This document shows, one piece after another, positions 8,367-16,116 of a stretch of DNA of 16,116 nucleotides. The stretch lies in assembly GCA_028599035.1 (NCBI GenBank), contig JAQRMT010000002.1, positions 1-16,116 on the forward strand, read 5' to 3'. The DNA comes from Gammaproteobacteria bacterium. Lineage in GTDB: Bacteria; Pseudomonadota; Gammaproteobacteria; PS1; Pseudothioglobaceae. The notes under the pieces are model-generated. The model searched no databases. It saw nothing but the letters and a program-made list of their open reading frames with translations, and was not told the DNA's origin. Both the position numbers and the translations under genes were made by a program. Within the stretch, counting starts at the first letter, position 1. The number at the start of each line of letters is the position of its first letter.

Positions 8367-8400
8367 CCAAATATCTATCAGTCTACCTATATTTATTAAT

Positions 8401-9035
8401 CTAGTCTCTTTTGCCAAAAATATCTGCGCCGATGCGCACAAAAGTTGCACCATTTTCAATAGCCAACTCCAAATCGCGACTCATGCCCATTGATAGCGTA
8501 TCTAAATTAGGGTATTTTTTGAATATGTTTGCCATTTTAGCAAAACTTTGTTTGGCATTATCAGGGCTGGGGATGCACATAAAACCCCTTAATATAAGGT
8601 TTGAAAAAGTAGCAAAATGAGGGATGATGTCATCAATTTTTTCAGGGGAAATGCCCGATTTTGTTGGCTCATTATCAATGTTGATTTGCAGTAAAACATT
8701 GAGTTTTTCAACATTATCAGGGCGCTGTTGATTAAGTCGTTTGGCAATTTTAAGCCTATCAACACTATGTACCCAATCAAAATTCTGTGCGATTTGTTGA
8801 GTTTTGTTAGATTGAATTGCGCCAATAAAATGCCAGATTAAATTTTGATTTTCCAATGCTTTAATTTTGTCTAACGCTTCTTGTAGATAATTTTCGCCAA
8901 AATGATATTGCCCTGCATCAATCGCTTGTTGTAAATCGCTAATAGGCTTGGTTTTGCTAACAGCAATCAGGGTTACTTGTTGATTTTTATCAAGAGCGCT
9001 GATACGCACTTGAACTTTTTTTAAATTTCGTGCAA

Positions 9036-9039
<4 letters not shown>
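8401..9039 (-). CDS. yggS: YggS/PLPBP family pyridoxal-phosphate homeostasis protein
   Basis: This is a cytoplasmic PLP-binding protein of the PROSC/YggS family. It has a single TIM-barrel domain fold, no established enzyme activity, and is thought to buffer free PLP and influence amino-acid pools. Visible signatures are the PLP-lysine motif AVSKTKP (K29), HFGENYLQEAL, WHFIGAIQSNK, RGFMCIP, LSMGMSRDLELAIENGAT and VRIGADIFGKRD at the end. The 212 residues are slightly shorter than many homologues. The start is TTG, overlapping the stop of the PyrK-like gene as TTGA. No ATG exists at this position, and the N-terminus (IARNLKKVQVRI) aligns with the family. Expression is therefore probably coupled to the gene before it. 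Confidence 0.93.
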
Positions 9040-10777
<1,738 letters not shown>

Positions 10778-10783
10778 GTATTC

Positions 10784-10857
10784 TTTAAGGGCATCCCCAG
10801 AAACCCTAGCCAAAAAAACTTGCAAAACTTCATTAGGGTTTCTGGGATGCCCTTAAG
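10784..10857. repeat. 23-bp imperfect inverted repeat (MITE- or REP-like palindrome)
   Basis: The left arm 10785-10808 (TTAAGGGCATCCCCAGAAAC, then CCTA) pairs with the right arm 10834-10856 with one bulged C. A T-G pair at 10784/10857 can extend it. The loop is 25 bases (10809-10833), rich in A on the plus strand. Each arm ends in TTAA, which may be part of the repeat or a duplicated target site. It starts two bases past the P-type ATPase stop codon. Neither strand has a T-run after the stem, so it is not a standard intrinsic terminator. No second copy occurs in this window. Confidence 0.75.
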
Positions 10858-10859
10858 CC

Positions 10860-13343
10860 TTATAAAGAAATTTTTCTAAGTCTAAGTGCATTTACAATCA
10901 CCGACACCGAGCTAAAACTCATCGCTGTTGCGGCAATCATGGGGGAAAGCAACACGCCAAATACAGGAAACAATACCCCAGCAGCTATCGGCACCCCTAA
11001 AATATTGTAAATAAATGCAAAAAATAAATTTTGCTTGATGTTTTTCATCACTGCATAACTTAATTTTTTAGCCTTGACAATCCCATATAAATCCCCCCGT
11101 ACTAAAGTAATTTCCGCGCTTTGGATTGCTACATCAGTGCCTGTACCCATCGCTATTCCCACGTCTGCTTGTGCTAAAGCAGGTGAGTCATTCACCCCAT
11201 CGCCTGCCATGGCTACAATTTTCCCCTGTGCTTGAAATTGTTTGATTTTATTAAGTTTATCTTCTGGCAGGCACTGTGCTTGGAATTCACTTAAATTAAG
11301 TTCATCAGCAACTGCTTTGGCAGTATTTTTATTATCGCCTGTCATCATAATGACATCCACCCCTTTTGCCATTAACTCAGTGATGGCTTTTTTACTACTT
11401 GATTTAATGCTATCGCTAATGGACACATAGCCCAACACCTTATCATCAACACCAATATAAGAAACAGTTTTGCCTTGTTCTTGTGCAAAAATGATTTTTT
11501 GCATTAATACATCATCACCAATGTTAACCTTGTTCGTTGTCATTAACGCCAGATTACCTAATGTTATTTTTTGTTTATCAATTGTGCCAACTACGCCTTT
11601 ACCAGTAATCGCTTCAAAATCTGCTACTTCAACAAGACTGATATTTTTTTCTTTAGCAAACTGCACCACGGCCTGTGCCAAAGGATGTTCACTATATTGG
11701 TTGAGTGAAGCTATTTTTTGCAATAAATCATCGGCACTGAGGGTCTGGGAAAACACTTCTTCCACTGAGGGTTTGCCTTGGGTAAGCGTGCCCGTTTTAT
11801 CAGTGATTAACACATCAACCTTATCCATTATTTCTAAAACTTGGGCGTTTTTAATGAGCACGCCTGATTGCGCCCCTTTGCCCACCCCAACCATTACTGA
11901 CATCGGTGTTGCTAAGCCTAAGGCACAAGGACAAGCAATAATCAAAACTGCTACTGCATTCACAAAGCCATAAACCAGTGCGGGTTCTGGCCCAAGCCAA
12001 ACCCAAATCATAAAAGTTAAAATTGCTATTAAAACCACGATTGGTACAAAATATTTAGCAATAGTATCGGCTAATTTTTGAATAGGTGCGCGCGAACGAG
12101 ATGCAGTTTTAACCATTTCAATAATTTGAGAAAGTAAGGTTTCTGCACCTACTTTTTGGGTGCACATCACAAAAGACTGATTACCATTAATACTACCAGC
12201 AGTCACTTTATCACCTTCAACTTTATCAACAGGAATGGGTTCACCAGAAATCATTGATTCATCAAGACTACTTTTGCCTTGAGTAATAACGCCATCTACA
12301 GCAATTTTTTCTCCAGGTTTAACTCTTAGCAAGTCATCTTTTCTAATCTTATCAATGGCAATCACGACTTCTGCATTATCCTTAAGTAATATCGCCGTTG
12401 CAGGTGCTAATTGTAATAATGCTTTTAATGCACCACTGGTCTGACTGTGTGCCTTTGCTTCTAATAATTGCCCCAATAAAACCAAAGTTAAAATTACCGC
12501 CGTGGCTTCAAAGTAAAGTAAAACCGTGCCACTTTCGGCTTTAAAATCATCAGGAAAAATCTCAGGGAAAAACAATCCTACCACACTAAAAATAAACGCA
12601 ACCCCGGTGCCAATACCCACCAAAGTAAACATATTAAGATTCCAAGTGATAATGGATTTATAAGCACGCTCAAAAAACATCCAACAAGTCCAAAAAACAA
12701 TGGGCAAAGTTAAAACAAATTGCACAAAACCCAAATTTTGTTCGCTCATTAAAACATTGAGTGGATTATTAGGAATTAAATCGGACATTGAGATAATAAA
12801 AACTGGCAAAGCAAACAAAACTGATATTTTCATTTTTTTAAGCAAATCTTGATAAGTTTTTTGCTCGCTATCTTCAGCCTCTAGCATCACTAAATCCATC
12901 CCACAAATAGGGCAACTTCCCGGCATATCTTGAACAATATCAGAATGCATTGGGCAAGTAAATTGGGTAGTTTGCGTGGCGCTAGGCTGTTCTACTAAAT
13001 CCATACCGCAGATTGGGCAACCGCTTTGTGTTGGGTAAGTTTTTTCACCCTCACAAAACATCGGACAATAAAACACACTGTTCCCATCTTTAATACTTGT
13101 TTGTTGTTTTGGGTGGTGTATAAACTCATGCTCTGGCATAGTAATCGTATAATGCAACCCAGCCGTTAATAAAGCCTGTTGCAAAGTATCAAGTGATAAA
13201 TGACTCTGCATTTCAACCACCACGGCTTTGGTGGCTAAATCAATCTCTACCTTATGTATGTCAGATAGCGCTAACAATGCCTTTTCTACATTGGTTTTAC
13301 ATCCTCCACAAGACATATGTAAAACTTGATAAGTATGTTTCAT
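10860..13343 (-). CDS. copA: copper-exporting P1B-type ATPase
   Basis: This inner-membrane pump uses ATP to expel Cu(I) from the cytoplasm. The 827 residues begin with a heavy-metal domain (HMSCGGCKTNVE; C12, C15). Two short CxxC heavy-metal-binding modules follow: FYCPMFC with CPICGMDL (C93, C109, C112), and FTCPMHS with CPICGMDL (C130, C144, C147). The ATPase core has SGEP (366-369), the metal-site CPC (471-473), phosphorylated D515 in DKTGT, SEHP (551-554), MTGDN and GDGVND (714-719). Cu(I) selectivity is indicated by Y779-N780 and M808xxSS (811-812) in the last helices. It starts with ATG 19 bases after the multicopper oxidase, with little ribosome-binding sequence, so it is probably co-transcribed. 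Silver may also be a substrate. Confidence 0.95.
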   Translation of the reverse strand: MKHTYQVLHMSCGGCKTNVEKALLALSDIHKVEIDLATKAVVVEMQSHLSLDTLQQALLTAGLHYTITMPEHEFIHHPKQQTSIKDGNSVFYCPMFCEGEKTYPTQSGCPICGMDLVEQPSATQTTQFTCPMHSDIVQDMPGSCPICGMDLVMLEAEDSEQKTYQDLLKKMKISVLFALPVFIISMSDLIPNNPLNVLMSEQNLGFVQFVLTLPIVFWTCWMFFERAYKSIITWNLNMFTLVGIGTGVAFIFSVVGLFFPEIFPDDFKAESGTVLLYFEATAVILTLVLLGQLLEAKAHSQTSGALKALLQLAPATAILLKDNAEVVIAIDKIRKDDLLRVKPGEKIAVDGVITQGKSSLDESMISGEPIPVDKVEGDKVTAGSINGNQSFVMCTQKVGAETLLSQIIEMVKTASRSRAPIQKLADTIAKYFVPIVVLIAILTFMIWVWLGPEPALVYGFVNAVAVLIIACPCALGLATPMSVMVGVGKGAQSGVLIKNAQVLEIMDKVDVLITDKTGTLTQGKPSVEEVFSQTLSADDLLQKIASLNQYSEHPLAQAVVQFAKEKNISLVEVADFEAITGKGVVGTIDKQKITLGNLALMTTNKVNIGDDVLMQKIIFAQEQGKTVSYIGVDDKVLGYVSISDSIKSSSKKAITELMAKGVDVIMMTGDNKNTAKAVADELNLSEFQAQCLPEDKLNKIKQFQAQGKIVAMAGDGVNDSPALAQADVGIAMGTGTDVAIQSAEITLVRGDLYGIVKAKKLSYAVMKNIKQNLFFAFIYNILGVPIAAGVLFPVFGVLLSPMIAATAMSFSSVSVIVNALRLRKISL

Positions 13344-13362
13344 ATTTATTATCTTTTTAAAC

Positions 13363-14835
13363 CTAAACCACTACAAATTGCCCCATCATACCTCTATCTT
13401 CATGTTCTAGAATATGACAATGATACATATAAGGTGTTTTTGTATCACGAAACTCAGGAAACTTCATAATCACACTCACCCGCTCTCTAGAATTAACCAA
13501 TACTACATCCTTAAATCCTAGTTCATGTCCTGTGACCGTGCCACTACTTTTATTGATAATTTTAAATTGCACATTATGAATATGAAAAGGATGCGCCATC
13601 ATCGAGGTATTTTCTAAATGCCAGATTTCCGTACTGCCAGCCTTAACCACTTCATCAATTCGATTAATATCCATGGTTTTACCATTAATGCTGAAAGCAT
13701 CACCACCAAACATCATTCTTGGTCCCATTTGCATTTGTAAGACCATTTTTCTCTGCTTGCTTACTACGGATTGCTGTGGGTTGCTGTGCTTGATTAAAGT
13801 TTTAGGGATGCTACTCGTGCTTTTAGGTGTACCAGAAGCATCAATCTGAAAAATATCCATATCCTGACGGTCACTACCCATCATGCTACCCATCATACCC
13901 ATACCACCCATGCCTGATGACTCTTGCACAGCAGTATGTTGTAGAATTGGATGCCCACCATCACTCACATCCACCAAAATTTCTACTCGTTCAGCAGGTG
14001 CCAAACGGACCGTATTAACTTTAATTGAATACTCCAATAAACCTCCATCACTACCGATAATAGTAAACACACGATTATCACTAAAACTTAAATGATAAGT
14101 TCTGGCATTTGAACCATTCAGCAGTCGCAATCGTAATAAAGATTTTTTGGCTTTTAAAACTGGGTTAATTACACCATTAACTAATACTGTAGAGCCTTTT
14201 TTACCCATCATCCCGCCCATCATTCCACTGAGATAACGAAAACGTCCATTATAACTAAAATCTTTATCTTGAATAATCACCGGCAAGTCATCTACACCAT
14301 ACTCAAAAGGTAGCTTTAATGCCTTTGATTTTTCATCGTCAATAATAAACATCCCTGCCAAACCTTGATAGACTTGCTCAGCTGTTTTATGCAGTTGATG
14401 CGAGTGATACCAAAGCGTTGCTGCATCTTGGATAATGTCAAACTGAGTTTGCCAAGTTTTGTTGGGTTCAATTGGTTGATGTGGACCGCCATCGGCTTTG
14501 GCAGGTAGCTTCATACCGTGCCAGTGTAGTGTAGTAGTTTCATCAATGGTGTTTTTAACGCTAATATGCACTTTATCGCCTTTATTAGCACGTAACGTTA
14601 CCCCTAGAAAACCTTGATTTATACCCAAGGTTGGTGTGATTTTATTAGGCAAAATAGCGCTTTTACCAGACTGAATACTTAAATTAAAATAAACATCCTT
14701 ACCCACTCTTTTGCCTAGTTCTAGCTTTGGTGCTCTAAAAGTATTGCGAAAAACCTTACTGCTTGCCCATGCAATCTGCTTTGGTAATGCAGCTAAAACC
14801 AAGCCTGCTTGGATAAATTTTCTTCTACTAATCAT
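13363..14835 (-). CDS. Tat-exported CueO-like multicopper oxidase
   Basis: This is a periplasmic laccase-type oxidase, likely oxidising Cu(I) to the less toxic Cu(II) with O2 as acceptor. The N-terminus MISRRKFIQAGLVLAALPKQ carries the twin-arginine motif (R4-R5), with likely cleavage after AWA near residue 24, so it is exported folded. All four copper motifs are intact: HWHG (104-107), HSH (144-146), HPFHIH (415-420) and HCHILEHEDRGM (472-483, with C473 as type 1 ligand and M483 axial). Met-rich stretches (MMGGMM at 205-210, GMGGMGMMGSMMG at 308-320, MQMGPRMMFGG near 370) resemble the Cu(I)-binding insert of CueO. The 490 residues are typical. The ATG overlaps the cytochrome stop as ATGA. 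It could also be named after the Pcu/CopA oxidases, so I give no symbol. Confidence 0.92.
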   Translation of the reverse strand: MISRRKFIQAGLVLAALPKQIAWASSKVFRNTFRAPKLELGKRVGKDVYFNLSIQSGKSAILPNKITPTLGINQGFLGVTLRANKGDKVHISVKNTIDETTTLHWHGMKLPAKADGGPHQPIEPNKTWQTQFDIIQDAATLWYHSHQLHKTAEQVYQGLAGMFIIDDEKSKALKLPFEYGVDDLPVIIQDKDFSYNGRFRYLSGMMGGMMGKKGSTVLVNGVINPVLKAKKSLLRLRLLNGSNARTYHLSFSDNRVFTIIGSDGGLLEYSIKVNTVRLAPAERVEILVDVSDGGHPILQHTAVQESSGMGGMGMMGSMMGSDRQDMDIFQIDASGTPKSTSSIPKTLIKHSNPQQSVVSKQRKMVLQMQMGPRMMFGGDAFSINGKTMDINRIDEVVKAGSTEIWHLENTSMMAHPFHIHNVQFKIINKSSGTVTGHELGFKDVVLVNSRERVSVIMKFPEFRDTKTPYMYHCHILEHEDRGMMGQFVVV

Positions 14836-15230
14836 TTGAACCTCGCGTTATACTTTTGTTGAATATTTTTTGGCCATAGGCTGTGTAGATAATCTAGTAC
14901 TGCCTGCTTTTCTTTATCCGTTAATTTATCTTTAAACGCTGGCATCCATCCACCTAATGGTGTGCCACCATTGTTAATGGTATTTAATAACAATTTTGGT
15001 GAATGGTGCCAAGTATGCGCACTACCATTCAGTGGTGGTGCGGGAAAACTCCCATCTGCTTGACGCTTCTTCCAGTCTTTCACTATACCTTGACCAGCTT
15101 TACCATGACAGACTACACAATTATTCTCAAAAGTAGTTTTTCCTAATTGAATTTTGCTAGCTGCTTGCGCATCTGAATCAAAACAACTGCTCAACAACAC
15201 ACTTATTAGTGCGACTATAAATATTTTCAT
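14832..15230 (-). CDS. lipoprotein mono-haem cytochrome c
   Basis: This is a membrane-anchored class I c-type cytochrome. The 132 residues begin MKIFIVALISVLLSSC, a lipoprotein signal with lipobox LSSC (C16). There follow one haem site CVVCH (C38, C41, H42) and a likely axial Met, M96, in GGWMPAFKDKLTD. The final helix AVLDYLHSLWP is normal for the fold. A His-rich patch TWHH (73-76) might bind metal. I place the start at the ATG at 15230, with AGGAG about 7 bases before it. A longer frame from TTG at 15317 would add 29 non-signal residues. It overlaps the multicopper oxidase start by 4 bases, so the two are probably made together. Electron exchange between them is inferred. Confidence 0.9.
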   Translation of the reverse strand: MKIFIVALISVLLSSCFDSDAQAASKIQLGKTTFENNCVVCHGKAGQGIVKDWKKRQADGSFPAPPLNGSAHTWHHSPKLLLNTINNGGTPLGGWMPAFKDKLTDKEKQAVLDYLHSLWPKNIQQKYNARFK

Positions 15231-15260
15231 CTTTTTTCTCCTGATTATTTCTATTAGATC

Positions 15261-15290
15261 AAATTTGCATCCATCTGCGACTACAAATTT
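15261..15290. promoter_or_regulatory. AAATTTG-N16-CAAATTT inverted repeat upstream of the cytochrome gene
   Basis: Two perfect 7-base arms (15261-15267 and 15284-15290) lie in the 95-base gap between the small Cys protein and the cytochrome, about 30 bases before the cytochrome ATG. The spacing would suit a dimeric regulator, but the arms are AT-only apart from one G/C and could arise by chance. It does not resemble a CueR box or a known CsoR/CopY site. No convincing promoter is seen beside it. Confidence 0.25.
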
Positions 15291-15325
15291 TTTAGTAAAG
15301 GGCAAAAAAATACCCAATAAAAAAA

Positions 15326-15634
15326 TCAGACGGTCGGAGGGGGTGTTAGAACTGGCTCATGTAAAGAATAGTAATGTGCGTTGACAAAAATATACGATGT
15401 CAGTGCTAGTGTTAAATGCTGCAGGGTTGGTATGGTGCTTTGAATAGCCATACAAGCAACACAAATACCATCACACTGAACATGTTCGCCGCTCATTAAC
15501 ATAGTTTGTGTAGGTTGGTTTTCAATAGACAAGTAAGATGCATCATCATTAACACTAGATTGGACGCTTGCAAGCGAAGTAAATAAAAACAATAACAACA
15601 TGAATAAAATTTTCATACTAAAAAATTTTATCAC
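15326..15634 (-). CDS. small exported Cys-containing protein, possibly CopL/DUF2946-like
   Basis: I recognise no family with certainty. The protein starts with GTG at 15634, overlapping the hemW stop as GTGA; AGG lies about 10 bases upstream. An internal ATG at 15616 (MKILFMLLLFLFTSL) gives a shorter 96-residue form. Residues about 9-24 form a signal peptide with cleavage probably after SVQS. The mature part has HVQCDGICVACM, giving a CxxxCxxC set (C54, C58, C61) and two nearby Met. A hydrophobic helix follows (about 66-86), and the tail is EPVLTPPPTV. A short exported protein with a Cys cluster and a Pro-rich end, placed before a multicopper oxidase, recalls the CopL family. A metal-sensing or metal-binding role is inferred. 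Confidence 0.65.
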   Translation of the reverse strand: MIKFFSMKILFMLLLFLFTSLASVQSSVNDDASYLSIENQPTQTMLMSGEHVQCDGICVACMAIQSTIPTLQHLTLALTSYIFVNAHYYSLHEPVLTPPPTV

Positions 15635-16116
15635 AGAAAAATTACCTGTAAATCATTTAATAATTCAAACCCTCGCTTACTAGGAGAAATGCGCTGATTA
15701 TTCAACTCAAGCAGCCCCAAAGAATGGGCTTTGTTAAGCTGTTCTCTCATAGTTTCAATAGATTGTCCTGTGCGCTTTTCAAATAAACTTGATGAAAATC
15801 CCTGTTTTAATCTTAAGGCATTAAGCATAAACTCAAAGTTAATCTGCTTTACCACAGTTACTGTGCTTTGATTATTCTCAATAAAATCTTTAGGTGATTT
15901 TGATTGTACAGTACGAAGTATGTCGCCCTTTGTAGTTATTTTCCCATGTGCACCAGCGCCAATGCCCAAGTAATCGCCAAACTGCCAATAGTTCAAATTG
16001 TGTTTAGCAGGTCTCTGTGAAAACGCTGACACCTCGTACTGAGAAAAACCCGCCTGCTCTAATAATTGATACCCCTGTGCTTGCATTTCCCAATTTTCTT
16101 CTTGCGAAAGTTTTGG
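15631..16116 (-). CDS. hemW: HemW-like radical SAM protein, C-terminal part (cut by window edge)
   Basis: These are the last 161 residues of a HemW (YggW) protein. It is related to oxygen-independent coproporphyrinogen III oxidase but in the family acts as a haem chaperone. The visible segment includes QYEVSAFSQ, HNLNYWQFGDYLGIGAGAHG and the winged-helix-like C-terminal domain (FEFMLNALRLKQGF, then GLLELNNQRISPSKRG). The reading frame runs to the window edge as PKLSQEENWEMQAQGYQLLE, so the Met at 16086 is internal, not the start. The SAM-cluster cysteines lie outside the window, so HemW and HemN cannot be told apart by them. The NYW-GDYLGIGAGAH pattern favours HemW. Its stop overlaps the start of the small Cys protein. 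Confidence 0.9.
   Translation of the reverse strand, partial: PKLSQEENWEMQAQGYQLLEQAGFSQYEVSAFSQRPAKHNLNYWQFGDYLGIGAGAHGKITTKGDILRTVQSKSPKDFIENNQSTVTVVKQINFEFMLNALRLKQGFSSSLFEKRTGQSIETMREQLNKAHSLGLLELNNQRISPSKRGFELLNDLQVIFL

Noticed and set aside
8351..8385. TAGAC-N25-GTCTA arms flanking the TraT-like -10 box as an operator
   Set aside because: Five-base arms with a 25-base gap are expected by chance in this composition and lack any other support.
15231..15317. 29-residue N-terminal extension of the cytochrome c from a TTG
   Set aside because: It hides a good lipoprotein signal, has no ribosome binding site, and AGGAG lies exactly before the ATG at 15230.
15298..15330. T-run after the small Cys protein read as a terminator
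   Set aside because: The T-rich stretch follows the stop, but no stem precedes it, and only a 3-bp GGG/CCC pairing is nearby.

Overview
The window is AT-rich and every gene I can support reads from the minus strand, so transcription runs from high to low coordinates. Several features suggest a gammaproteobacterium: the beta/gamma-type NuoA-B-C-D-E order, the yhdP-tldD pair, and an arginine-sensitive-type ArgB. Low GC and tight, often overlapping genes fit the sulfur-oxidising SUP05/Thioglobus lineage or its mussel and clam symbionts. That placement is inference from gene style, not a database result.

In transcription order the window opens with the 3' end of hemW (16116-15631). It runs with start/stop overlaps or short gaps into a copper-handling block: a small exported Cys protein (15634-15326), a lipoprotein cytochrome c (15230-14832), a Tat-exported Met-rich multicopper oxidase (14835-13363) and a Cu(I)-type P1B ATPase (13343-10860). 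The likely logic is ATP-driven Cu(I) export to the periplasm, oxidation of Cu(I) there by a CueO-like enzyme, and a membrane-tethered cytochrome as possible electron partner.

A 23-bp imperfect palindrome (10784-10857) follows the ATPase stop codon. It sits directly upstream of a candidate promoter for a compact group: argB, a PyrK-like iron-sulfur flavoprotein and a YggS/PLPBP pyridoxal-phosphate protein (10731-8401). Next comes a single-gene unit with its own -10 box and terminator, encoding a TraT-family outer-membrane lipoprotein (8283-7570).

Beyond that terminator lies a single-domain asparaginase-like gene, then yhdP (AsmA-like, short version) and tldD (7493-3076), closely packed. The last unit is the start of the complex I operon, nuoA-nuoB-nuoC-nuoD-nuoE (2948-1). 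It has a clear TATAAT box ahead of nuoA, a GTG start for nuoA, and an unusual 30-codon open frame bridging nuoD and nuoE. nuoE is cut by the window edge.

No tRNA, rRNA, CRISPR array or intact insertion sequence was seen. No gap between genes exceeds about 130 bases.
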